NCBI GenBank assembly: GCA_033032175.1
Contig: CM065306.1
Span: 24,039,001-24,103,000, forward strand
Length of the DNA: 64,000 bases
Origin: Saturnia japonica
Lineage: Eukaryota > Arthropoda > Insecta > Lepidoptera > Saturniidae
Direction: 5' to 3'
The position numbers were made by a program, and so were the translations under genes. Below, one piece after another: positions 46,616 to 57,948 of this stretch. Every line of letters begins with the position of its first letter. The first letter of the stretch is position 1. The notes below the pieces were generated by a model. It ran no database searches and was not told the origin of the DNA. It saw only the letters and a program-made list of their open reading frames with translations.

Positions 46616-46822
46616 AATACAAAACCTTAATTTCTCCGGTTACTTTTTATAGCATATAAAAAAAAATGATGTGTGCAATTCACATGTGGTAGAAGTGAAA
46701 CCTTCACATGTATGTTTTTTTTAATTCAGAAAATTATCAAACACACACTAATTTAAAGTTTATGAAAATGTGCATACAAGTACTCACAATCATTATTCAC
46801 AATATCATGTTCAATTAATGCA

Positions 46823-47152
46823 AATTTGAAATATCCATGGTAACCTAACACAATATCAATCAATAACAGAATGTCATAAGTGTTGTGTAAAAAGTTTTTG
46901 TTTCGTGCCTTTTTCATGAGGTTATAAAATTCAATTTGAAATATCCATGGTAACCTAACACAATATCAATCAATAACAGAATGTCATAAGTGTTGTGTAA
47001 AAAGTTTTTGTTTCGTGCCTTTTTCATGAGGTTATAAAATTCAATTTGAAATATCCATGGTAACCTAACACAATATCAATCAGTAACAGAATGTCATAAG
47101 TGTTGTCTAAAAAGTTTTTGTTTCGTGCCTTTTTGGTGAGGTAATAAAATTC
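46823..47152. repeat. Three tandem copies of a 110-bp unit
   Basis: Units start at 46823, 46933 and 47043. Each contains ATATCCATGGTAACCTAACA and AAGTTTTTGTTTCGTGCC. The first two are essentially identical, and the third has about five changes, mostly at its end. No open frame crosses the array. Confidence 0.95.
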
Positions 47153-48191
47153 ATTATTGCGTGGCAACAAACCTCTTTTGTATCATTTTACCATTGTCCT
47201 CTTTTTACTGTCGCTTTCGCTTTTTCGTTTCATCGATTTTCAAATCACAATGATGCTAAAGAAGTTTTCACTTCAAGAACTTTTCCGTTTTATTATAATA
47301 TTAGTATAGGTAATAATAAAAACCTTGACGTCATTTTAATGAAATATTAATCAGTATTTAATACAAAATAACATAAAACAAATGTGTTTAATGACGTCAT
47401 CGTGGAATTAGTGATGCTTTGTTGTGTTATCGGTGTGGATCAAGCAGTGTATACAGTATACGGGACTTCACTATAACGAACGGTTGATATGCGGGCGATA
47501 CTAAGGGATGTACTACCAACACATAACAAAATTATAAATGTATTTTATCTATATAATAGACCTAGATACGTAACAAGTCCCGTTGATCAGTGGAATATTG
47601 ATCCCCATGTCCGCTTCTGTGAGCCTGAGCATTAACCATCATTTTTTCCCAAATTCGCTTACATTTATTTATCCATTTTCATAATGTAAGTAAGTACATT
47701 TGTTCTTTTATGGTAAATTATCCGAATACATGTACCTTGGATGGGGTATGGAAAATGATTAAATTTGTTTTTCAAAGCAATATTTCTACATTTTTATTTA
47801 CATAACTTACTAATTATATATTTATTTATCATAAAATTTACCAATAATAAGTAAAACCCTCGGCTGTTGGTGAAGGAATAAATGAATAACATTTCTGTTG
47901 CGAAACAAATGTTTATTAAAATATTACGACATAATTATATGATGACTCGTTGAAATAGTGCTAACTCAAAAAATTTTATATGGTAAAAATGTTTGTATTA
48001 AATCGTGTGAACTTTTAAATAATGTCTCTAACATTCAAATTCTGGGTTGAAGGTCACGGCAATTGTTTCCGAGCAAACCGCGACTACCATAAACCAAGTT
48101 ATAAAATGTAACGCTACAACTCTATGGAGTGGAGCAGTGACCGTGTAAGTGAAGCAGGCCGACAAGCTATAGGCAAGTACACAACAACGCT

Positions 48192-48437
48192 ACCATCCTT
48201 CAACTAGAAGGCCGTGTAATAATTAAAAAATATTTTAAAAATAACTAGAATTAGTTTTCTGAACAATTAAAACAATATTTGATACACGGAAATAAATGGC
48301 AATAATGTGTCTTTTTATAACAGTCATTTAATCTAAGTATTATTATATTTCTTAAGAAACAACAACTTTCACGTTTTTATTTTGCCTTTTCTCCGAAACT
48401 ACTTTTCGGACTTAACGGCCTTCTAGTTAAGGACGGC
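48192..48437. mobile_element. MITE candidate with 22-24 bp inverted ends
   Basis: The left end ACCATCCTTCAACTAGAAGG and the reverse complement of the right end CCGTCCTTAACTAGAAGG both continue CCGT. The interior (~200 bases) is AT-rich and non-coding. No convincing target duplication is seen, so this could instead be two inverted repeat fragments. Confidence 0.5.
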
Positions 48438-48841
48438 AGAACGATAGAGTATACGGGTGCGCCCCGTAACACGGGTGAAATCGTGGCAATGGTAATGCAC
48501 ATGTAAAGGACAAAAACAATAATCAGTAACAGCTGATAGCGTGACAGCTAACAATCGGGTGAACGTAACTAACTAGCGATTACCGAACGAACTAAAAGTA
48601 AAGAATGCGATAACAGTACACTAAACTGCGATAAACTTGTTATTGTCACTAATTTACTTAACAGAGCCCACGAAGTACCCGACAGGTGGTGTATGTATAA
48701 CTGACTATAATTTTACTTGAAAAGTTCTACGAAATTCTTGGTAACGCGAGGGACCTAAAGCCACGTCAAGATTTGTTCATCCGAAATAGTACGAGACAAT
48801 AAGTAAGAATTAGGATGCGTAGTGAAGCTGTGAAAATGTGT

Positions 48842-49075
48842 GTTGTTGAGAGATGCGAGGATGCGTAGCGGTCCAGTAGCTCCAGTTCCTCACATCGTTT
48901 TGCACACATTCTTCGATCGCGTCCCTCACTCACATCTCTCGCTTTTTTTGCATGTACAAATATCTAGCTCCGCTAGTAACTTAACCACAAGAGCTGGGCT
49001 AGCCAGACTAAGAAAATGAAGTAATCCTATTGGTGGATCTTTTCCTCGCGCATCGCCTTGCTACCTCGCATATCT
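48842..49075 (+). repeat. Dispersed repeat (copy 2; see 24085-24420)
   Basis: GCGAGGATGCGTAGCGG, TTTTGCACACATTCTTCGAT, ATATCTAGCTCCGCTAGTAA and AAAATGAAGTAATCCTATTG then GTGGAT follow the same order as at 24085-24420. Confidence 0.6.
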
Positions 49076-51441
49076 GATGTGCACGCAGCCTTAGGACTGT
49101 AACCATGAAGTAATCTTAGACCATGGCTGTAGCCAGAAATTTGTCCAGGGGCTATGACGCAAGGGAAAAGTAATGTTATTTCTTCAATAGTAGTACATCT
49201 TGACAACTTTACTCTTTCTTTCAGGAGCACTCCGACCGAGTGCTTGCCTTGAGTGAGAGTGAGCGGCTATCCAGCTCTGATTGCGCCTATATCTTATGCT
49301 ATATATAATTTTAAACTGTTAACATAGTTATGGATTTTACACTTGATGACAACTGACTGCCTCTGGAACTTACAAGCCATAGCCTGTGTGACATCGGCGA
49401 GTTAGCTTAGGATTGTAGAATTCGTATTGCCAAGTTTCTTTTGAATTTTTTTTAATGATTTAATAGCGGTACACATTTACAAGCTATTATTATTTTTTAA
49501 AGACTTTTGAACCCATTAATCATTGGACAAAATTTCGGAATCTTGAAACCCATGGGAGTTTTGAAGCGACGATTGGCCAATAGTTATGTACTCGGATACC
49601 GCATCGATTAACGTGGGTATGAATACTGTAAACATAAACTTTCATTGATAGAAAACAAAACGTCGCAACCGAAATTGTTGCATCTTTGGCTACATCGTCA
49701 CTTGATGTTTGATGAAATTGTCATCAAATCATTCTAATAGTAGTCTATAAATTGATGATCGATACAAATAAAGGATATAAAAGTCAGACGAAGCTACTGT
49801 CATAAATAACCAGTACTTCATTATCTTCACATGGTAATCATAAACGTCGTGTAAATAAATGGCATATGGTAATATGTTTACTTTGAAACGAACCATTCAC
49901 GCTGACATCATCTTTCTGAACATGATAATACTTCAATGATACGGAGATTAGTCCAATGTAGATGGTCCTCGAGTGAGTCCAACCAACATAATTTGAAAGC
50001 ATAATACCCCGCTGAAGAATGACGAAAGCGTTCCGACTAAGTTGAATTCGTTTTTGCATTAAATTATAATTTCAATATTTTATTACAAATTTAGATTTAT
50101 TTCTATTTTAATCATAACTTTGTGCAAATAATTGCCCATCACCCGATGGACAGTAAAGTACGTACTGAAAATATTTCTGCTTGATGGATATTTTATAAAA
50201 TAATAATAAAGACATTAAAGTACTAAACTAAATATCATTGCTTAAAATTAAGAACAAAAAAATGTCTTTCGACACATTTGCTGCTAAATTTCCTGAGAAC
50301 CGACTTTTATCTAATTACTATAAACGACAAATTAATTAAAAACGTTTCACTTACGACAAAATATCAATGTCGGATAATTAATAATATGATTGCCTTTATA
50401 TTGCGAAATAGCTATAAACAGCGAAAAACAACAATTAATTCTAATTTCTGAAGACTTGTTTGATCTTAACAAATTGCCTCCACTAGTTTTCATAGAAGTC
50501 ATATGCCATGCCGCCATATATTTTACTATAATTATATGTATATGGTATATTAAGTTAGAAGTTTTGCCAAACAGTATCCCTGGGGCAAGAGCTAAAGAGA
50601 TATATATTTTTTAAATTATAAATTTTAAAAATAATGCATTACGCGGGTTCCTGGACCTGCGAATATGGCAAAAGTAAACTCACTAGTACAAGTAAGTGGG
50701 CATGAAGGCGGCTACTGCCAATGAAATTTGTCATCATTGGTCAGCGTTGTTTGTGGGTTGTTAGAGTTCTTTGCAGTGATTTCGGCGCGCTATTATAATT
50801 AAAACTATTACTAAGTACTAACTCACGTAGAAATTTGTATTTTACTGTTTATCACCTACAATGAAGCTTCAAAGCAATCAAATTGTTATGCACATAAATT
50901 ACTAAGCGATAGTGAGTCATTGTCTAGCTCTAGTGTAAAAATATTGTGACGTACTTTTGAAGAACTCACACAAAATTACAATACGAAGATTATTAGGTGA
51001 GGGAAAAAAGAATTACGTTCTCAATAAATATTAATTCTAATTCTTTGTGATACAAGTATTGCCAAAACGTGAAATAAGAAACTACAATGATCGTGCAACG
51101 GATATAAAATAATACCAAACTATTGATTATTAGATCCGATTAGTTAAGCTAAAGAAGAGAAAAGAAAAGACAGGCGAAAAGAAATCAGCTGGAAAAAATC
51201 TAGAGTAAACCTAACCATTTGGTAAAAGATTTCAATGGTCGACGTGATTTAACAATACCGAAAAACAGTAAACAAAACCAAATTTGTGCAACCATTCAAT
51301 TTTCATTTTGGTAACGGGCAATATTATGTTGGTATTAACAATAAGTTACTTATTCTATACTTACCATTATAAAGGTTAAGAGATTGTTTGTTTTATTGAA
51401 CACGCTTATCATTATATTAATACGTGAGAAGACTTCGGACT
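49076..51441. other. Non-coding interval, no feature recognised
   Basis: Only short frames without domain character. A plus-strand TTTCTTTCAG acceptor-like site at about 49215-49224 is followed by 27 open codons, but nothing supports an exon. Confidence 0.35.
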
Positions 51442-51749
51442 CCTTTTTAAGTGTATTGCGTGCACGGAAGTCTCTGAGATTTAGGATGGTTAAAGTTTTT
51501 ATGGAGGAGTGCAAAAAGCTAAAATTTATCTATAACATCTGTTACTAATTAATATATTAAATTAAATAAATTAACCCAACCAGTGCCATTGAACTTAGCC
51601 CCCCAAAATATTGACATTGTCACTCAATATAAAGTGACAGCAAGTGATATAATATTCATTGTTTAGGTTCATACTGCAAATGTCAAACAGAAAATAGTCT
51701 ATGATTAAAAAGTCGCTGGTCGAATTTCGATCATTGGGCGACCGCTAGT
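51442..51749 (+). repeat. ~310-bp dispersed repeat (inverse copy at 62939-63262)
   Basis: Begins CCTTTTTAAGTGTATTGCGT and ends TCGAATTTCGATCATTGGGC, then GACCGCTAGT. Reverse-complemented 62939-63262 follows it throughout, with scattered substitutions and small gaps. No coding. The ends are sharp on one side, so this may be a whole non-autonomous element. Confidence 0.75.
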
Positions 51750-51980
51750 CTCTGTAATTACGAGTCAGATTTGTTTTGTTTTGTTTTTTTTTTTTGCATT
51801 TTATAGCCTATTTATTGAGGAATGATATACGTTATATAACCTCACGCTATAACATAGGCATTGTAGGCAAATACGAGAAGTGAGAATAACGATTGGCTAC
51901 ACGGATGAAACCAAAGGGGGTCAGGTAATTTTATATAAAAAGATAAGGATGCGTTAAATGAACACAAACGTATAGCTCAC

Positions 51981-52086
51981 CGATATGTAGAGCCCGATGA
52001 CCGAGAACTTGATATACTTGTATGATACGATTAAAAGATCATACATTTTGTTTTCTGGACTGCTAATTTCAGTTCCTCCACGTTTC
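51981..52086 (-). CDS. Possible exon encoding a hydrophobic segment (weak)
   Basis: Minus-strand acceptor CTACTAATGCCGCTATAG, then 106 bases open in one frame (1 base plus 35 codons), then the donor GTGAGC. The translation contains SSPENKMYDLLIVSYKYIKF and SVIGLYIS, which could be a membrane-spanning segment. I do not recognise the family. Its phase does not fit the neighbouring candidate at 53396. It may belong to a gene nested in, or upstream of, LRRFIP, or be chance. Confidence 0.25.
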
Positions 52087-53395
52087 CTATAGCGGCATTA
52101 GTAGTAGGTATAATAAAAATACAAACGAATAAATAGCCTGTTATAGATTTCATTAGATAAACTATTGAATACATGTTTGATAACAATAAAAATACAGAAC
52201 AAAACATGTCAATCAATAAACAATGTATTGTCGAAACAGTTTCAAGTTCTAAATTTATCAATAACACGGAGTGATGATCTCATTTACAACTTTGTAAATA
52301 CTTACGTAAAGTATCAATACACGGCAAATTACTTGTAAAACAAAATCAAACGTCATTTCGCTAAGCATAGTATGAGGTCACCGGACGCGGCGCGCGGCGG
52401 AACCATCTCGTCGGACAACAATAGACACAAGTGTTCCAATACGTTGTCACAATTGCACTAAACGACAATGCCTAACATAATTGAATCATTCCAATCATAG
52501 GTTCGAGTTAAACAACTGATCCATAATCATTATTTAAAATAAAATAAAAAACAAATCAAATAAACCAGATTCCGCGATATTTCTTACGAAATTGAAAACA
52601 ATCAACGGTGCAGAAAACATCTCTGTCATCGAGAACAACCTGGACTAATATTTGCTTAAATATAAATCTGTTTAATAAACAATATAGTTAAATATTCGAT
52701 TACCCTATTATTAAAGATCAGATACAGAGAAGAAACCGCAGCTCATGTAAATACACGTGGTAATAGTTAAAAAAAAAGAAATTGGTTAACATTGGGCAAT
52801 AAGTAACAAACACGTCTTATTATATGAGTATGAACATGAGTATGGTCCTATTCATAGATTAATCTTTATGACGATATTTGACTACAAAGCTATAACTATA
52901 TAGCAGAAGAAATAGATATAACTATAAGCAAGTTTAAATCCGTTGTTCATGTAATAATATAACCAATAGGTAAGTAATATTCATTACTCGGGCTCAGTAC
53001 AGTCTGACAGATGATAGTTCACTTGAAGGACATGTGGAGTTAGTTATGCAATGACCTTCCTCGAGAATGGACTAATAAAAGTCTAGATCTGCATATTATT
53101 CATTTAATATTTAGAATACGATACATGATTGAACGTATCAAGGTCTTCTTACAAATTTTAAGTTAATAATGACATTAATGACACAAAAATGTAAAATTTC
53201 CTTCAAATCAGCGGTAAGTACTTTTTACGTACAACACGTATTATCTATCAACAAGTGATAATATCATTTTTAAATGCTATTTCGGCAAGGCCATAATAAA
53301 AATATTTCTTTATAGAAAAACAGAAAATAATATATTTAAAAATTACACGAAGAATGTAAATTAAAACAAATAAGACTGGATGAACATGAACTTAC

Positions 53396-53449
53396 GTAAA
53401 GGACTGCAATTTTGCAGGCAAAGCCTAGCAGGAACTCCTGATACGTCAT
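53396..53449 (-). CDS. Possible short first exon (weak)
   Basis: Minus-strand ATG at 53449, 18 codons (MTYQEFLLGFACKIAVLY), then a consensus donor GTAAGTTC. The peptide is hydrophobic and signal-like. A start codon plus an excellent donor is suggestive, but the piece is short and no partner exon with matching phase was found. Confidence 0.25.
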
Positions 53450-53902
53450 ATCGCTGTCATCACAAGGTCAGAACACCGCAACGGGTGCGCTTGTAGACTA
53501 ATAGCACCGAAAGGACCACTCATTCAACATAAACTTCATCTACTGAATAAGACAAGTTCAGGCTTGAGTAAACAGGGCTCACCTGAGACAATTGAGTAAA
53601 CTAGGGCCTCAGAAACTCATCGAATAGAGCAAAATTTTATAAAAGATAAGATAATACCGACCTTGATTATAAAACTAAATTGAACACAACCGCAAAGTTG
53701 TAAGTAATTTCATGCGGTTGTACGTAAAGGGGAAAGGGATTGTTTTGCAGTTGGTAGGTGCAACGTGATAGCTATCTGCAAGGGTGACTCACCTAATATT
53801 CGATATGGAAATATGTTAAAATTATTCAAATTTAACATAATTCAGGTTGCAAAATTTATAGGTACTTTAAAGAATACACACGTCAACACGATCAATACGT
53901 AC

Positions 53903-54262
53903 ATGATTTTGTTGGTCTCCGAGGATTCCCACTATCGAAGGAGTCTGCTCACAGAGAGAATCTCTCCTCACATCTAATACCGCCTGACTTTGGATCTCCA
54001 ATTCGCTTGATTGGATTTCACTATGTCTCAGTCCGTTGATTGCTGATTTTTCAGGATTCATATTTTCAAAATTGTCCAATTCATCGATCGTTTTCTGTAC
54101 CTCACTGTTGACAGTTTCATTAACGGGTAAATTGGATTTAGAATCACCGTTTCGGTCAACGTGAGTTTCATCTTCAGAGTCGCCAAAATCTCCGTCAGTG
54201 AATGCATCACCGCTCTCGTCCTCACTGTTGTCAGGTGTGGCCAATTCGGATCGATGCCCCAT
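53903..54262 (-). CDS. Candidate first coding exon, acidic protein, 120 codons
   Basis: The minus-strand ATG at 54262 (MGHRSELATPDNSEDESGDA...) opens 120 codons to a donor GTACGT at 53897-53902, ending in phase 0. The product is acidic and Asp/Glu/Ser-rich (FTDGDFGDSEDETHVD) without a recognised domain, so probably disordered. An in-frame GTG at 54274 is unlikely to be used. It is the only substantial open frame between the LRRFIP exons and the BEL element, on the same strand, and its exit phase matches the entry phase of LRRFIP exon 40676-40802, 13 kb away. It may be an alternative 5' exon of LRRFIP or the start of an unrelated gene. Confidence 0.5.
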
Positions 54263-56520
54263 GATTAACGTCACTCACTGATTATCCGAATAGACGACAA
54301 TTCGCCGAATGCAAACAAATCGAAACCCGCACCGTCCGCTAATTCTTTACATACGTGCTCGTTCGTCAACACCAAACGTTCACAAACTATTGAAAGCGAG
54401 ATTGCAGCATCACTCGAGCCGCATGAATAGAAAGGAAGGCCGGTGATCTTCTCGCACACTGCACCCTTAAAAGCGTTACGATAAAATTTATTGTCGCAGT
54501 TTAAGTTTTATCTTATCGTCGATATTTTCCACTTTATAAAACGTCGCTCCTTGACCAACATTCTTTGTTGTACTTAATAATAAATAACAAAATTATATTT
54601 ATAGTGATACTGTCACAATGGCTTGTTTGTCACTATTACATATATATATTTATAAACAAGTTTGTTAATAATGACTACTTCGCGATGTAAGTACACATCT
54701 AAGTAAAAAATGAAGGAGACCACACGTGCGACTGCAGTGGCGCGGCGTCTCCGAACGACTAACGACAATAACGACTATTCCAGTGCCAGCATGAGTAGCA
54801 CCGTAGCACGTCACACCGTGCAGTATCATTGTCACCATTAAATGTAACCTTTACGGATTAAGAAACAGAAAGCAAGCATTAACGAACACATACGAGATAG
54901 CAACGGTATGTTCTAAGTAAAACGAATGCCAGCTGGCGTACTGACCTTTATTAACCGACTGACCGAGCCGTCTTATTAAAACTCATTTATATAAACCATT
55001 TAAAAAAGATTGGAATTTTCATTGATGTCTGGAACTGTGTAGAAGAATATCCTTTTCCACCAATAATCCTTAAACATTACTAAACCGGATTCGACCTGTT
55101 TGTTTAATTTAAAAAAAAAACGATCGTACCAATTTTAGCAAGAGCAAGAGAGATAATCTAATTCAAAATTAACTTCATACTGCAGCTGAGCCTGAGTATT
55201 GCTACCTTTAGGAAAAGGGGCGGAGCAGCTAAGAGGAGTCATGTAACACACGTGTCATGTTCTCACATGACATTTGAACTTTAACAACTCGCTTCTATTT
55301 GGCTTCCATGGCCTCCACGATCCACCTTCTCTATATATACGTGAGTCATAATTTTCTGAGCAGACTCGTATTTCTAGTCTAGTTTTTCGTAGCGTTGTTA
55401 TTAATTGTGGATTATTTTAGTTGAAATCATACTTTTAGAGCTGCCAGTTTTTCTTGAAGATCATATAAAGGCAGCATGATTTTAAGTAACCATAATACTT
55501 ATTTTTTAAACCGAAAACTCATATATTTGTCGTACTGTGAACTGTAACTGTGAACATGGGGAGTCTTTCAAACCTAACTTGAAGAGACATTTGAGTTGGC
55601 AAGCAGGGCTGTGACCACTGGGAATGCTTTGTAGATCTCTTGGGGGTCGTTGTTATTTTGGATTACACTGTGCCTACCACCAGATACAGAGTCGTAAAAA
55701 CCTTACAAATATGTATAATACAAATAGTTTTTTTTTTTTTCAAAAAACTGGCAAAAAAATTTTTGATTACTTATATTAAAATTAAAATTCAATTAGTAAT
55801 TAATATATGTATTTAATGTGTAACAAGTAATAAAAACTATTAATTGGGACGACCTCTGCCTCATTTCCAGATTAAAATAAAGGAACCTTCAGTAAATTAA
55901 CAGGAAAACACAGAGTAAAACATGAAGTAAGTTGAAGTTGACATACATTTGTACAAAAAAATAAATATATAAATGAATTAATCGTACAACAGTCGACCAA
56001 TATAATAATAATAATAATAATGACATTGAAGTTATCACAGGAAAGACATGTTTGAAACAAATGCGGCGATAACGATCACTGGAATGTATGTTTATTTAGT
56101 TATTTCATTATATTAAATGCATAATTGTTTTAATCATTTATTTAATCATTGTCTGCTGTAAAAGTTTCAACGTCTGCGCGGTCTGTGTGTAAATAAAAAA
56201 ATTATTGAGTATTAAAAAAAACCAAATCTTCGACACAACGTGTATCATACAAAATGTATAATAATATGGTCACCAAGCCAGAGGTAGTACATAAAAATTG
56301 ACGCCCATTTGGGTAATACTAATACGTCAAATAAAATAAAAAAAACAATTCTTTATTCAGTTTAAGCCCTAAGGAGGGTATTTATGAAAGTCAAAACACT
56401 ACTACCGGTTTTGAAAATATCCAAATTATTGAAAAGAGCCGGCAAGAAACTCCATGATTTATTTTCTTAATTTTTGTAACTGTACAAAAATTATTTACAG
56501 TTAATAATCGTATTAATAAT
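54263..56520. other. Probable promoter/5' UTR then intergenic sequence
   Basis: The first ~250 bases upstream of the ATG at 54262 are of balanced composition and look like 5' UTR and promoter of a minus-strand gene. Beyond that there is no coding. An (ATA)n microsatellite lies at about 56000-56021. Confidence 0.4.
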
Positions 56521-56579
56521 TTAGCGAATGCACAGAGAGACATCACTATAATGTATACTAATCATTATATTGTGTACTA

Positions 56580-56847
56580 CATACATACATACCATAACGC
56601 CTGTATTCCACGAAGGGTTAGGTAGAGGTGTACTAATGTACACCCACAGTTCGCCGAGTATGTTTTTAGGTCCCATGTAATAGGGGGCGAAGCCTATTGC
56701 CATCAATCGGGCACGAAACCAAACTCCGAGCTGCCACTGAGAATTTCATAGGAAAAACCCAATAACACTTTGCTCGACCTGGGATTCGAACCCAGAACCT
56801 CGCTCATAGCAGTCGCGCTTACGACCACTAGGCTAACGAGGCAGTTA
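56580..56847 (-). mobile_element. tRNA-derived SINE, full length
   Basis: The minus strand starts TGCCTCGTTAGCCTAGTGGT, like the 5' end of an elongator tRNA-Met, with A box TAGCCTAGTGG and B box GGTTCGAATCC. The body is shared with 41189-41440. It ends in a (TATG)n tail (CATACATACATAC on the plus strand). A 7-bp duplication TGTACTA flanks it (56573-56579 and 56848-56854). SINEs of this kind are transcribed by RNA polymerase III and mobilised by LINE machinery. Confidence 0.92.
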
Positions 56848-56859
56848 TGTACTATATGG

Positions 56860-57447
56860 TGTTGCGGACAGCGAGCGGGGCGAGCGAATAACGATAGTCT
56901 AATAGTATAGAATGAACAAGTAAATGAAATAATATGTGTTAGGAATAAGGTTTATAAATACGTGTTAGGAATAGATATAATAATATGAACTGAATATGTG
57001 TGAATATGTGTATTTTAAAACGATTAGAATAAGAATATAGCTAGTTGTAAGTTTAAATGTATAAATTTCACTAGTTGTAAGGATGAACCATGCCAGAATC
57101 GGAACATCTGGCATGGTGACTCATGGTACTGCCGAGAGCGCGCACACAGGGCGTGCGCGCTCATTGGCTGAGCGACGCCCCACACGGAATCCATCGCACT
57201 ACCGGTTGCGAGGCAAAGGGCGAGGTTAAATATAGCGGAGAGGGCGGCAGTACTGCCATCAGTTCGAGAAACACCACAACACCAGCAACAGCAAGCAGCG
57301 AATCTACAAGCAAACTACAGTCAAGAACGTTATTAAGAAACCACATTGTTACTACGAACTACTGTAACTTTGTAAGAAACAAGAATAAAACAAGCGCTAT
57401 TAATTTAGCACACATTAAAATATTGTGGACGTCTTTTATTCACAATA
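56860..57447 (+). repeat. 5' LTR of the BEL/Pao element
   Basis: Starts TGTTGCGGACAGCGAGCGGG and ends near CTTTTATTCACAATA. It differs from the 3' LTR at about two positions (ATGCCAGAATCGG versus ATGCCAGACTCGG; GTTATTAAG versus GTTGTTAAG). The last one to three bases are ambiguous with the target duplication. Confidence 0.92.
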
Positions 57448-57449
57448 TT

Positions 57450-57473
57450 ATCTGGTCCTTCGGAAGCCGGATC
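57450..57473 (+). other. Putative primer-binding region
   Basis: CTGGTCCTTCGGAAGCCGGA follows the 5' LTR directly. This TGGTCCTTCG start is typical of BEL/Pao elements. The matching tRNA was not identified. Confidence 0.45.
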
Positions 57474-57516
57474 GGAAGAAAAAAGAACAGAACATTTCGC
57501 CGATCTACAACAACGC

Positions 57517-57948
57517 TTGAAGAAGAAACGACGTGTTATCAAGACATCTGTATCCACGAACGGCGTACCCAGATCAATGGTTGTTACGAGAAGCCAGGGA
57601 GGCGCAATGGAATCACAAAACAGAAATAACACAGTCCGAGTATTCGAAGAATCGCCGCTATCGCCAGACACACAGAGGGCTGAGGGCACACCCCGACCGG
57701 AGGGAACACCCTCTGTACCTGTTACTCGCACTGACGTCAGAACAGGCCACGTTTCCCCGCCACGCTCACACAGATCGACGACGAGTGCGACTATGCGATC
57801 ACGCCTCGCCGAGCTACAAGCGGAAGAGAAACTAGCCGCAATTCGCCGTGAAGAACTCCGTATGGAGGCGGAATTAATAAAGAAACGCCTCGCCGTGGAG
57901 TTAACGTCGATACGGGATGAAGCAGAGGACGAACGAGGAGCCAGATGA
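57517..57948 (+). pseudogene. BEL/Pao gag N-terminal segment
   Basis: Open frame of 143 codons. It includes MVVTRSQGGAMESQN and a charged coiled coil (RLAELQAEEKLAAIRREELR) common at the start of Pao Gag proteins. It stops at 57946-57948. The continuation (DERIHRVDDWL...) is in another frame, so a frameshift lies at about 57930-57946. Confidence 0.75.

Noticed and set aside
46823..47152. CRISPR-like array
   Set aside because: Directly adjacent 110-bp units without spacers, in a eukaryotic genome. It is a plain tandem repeat.
56780..56847. A tRNA gene
   Set aside because: A and B boxes are present, but the fold is degenerate and is followed by a shared SINE body, tail and target duplication. 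It is a SINE head.
57123..57629. 168-codon frame at the BEL 5' LTR and its 3' twin at 61759-62142
   Set aside because: The frame lies within the LTR and leader and is duplicated only because the LTR is duplicated. The real Gag starts after the primer-binding region.
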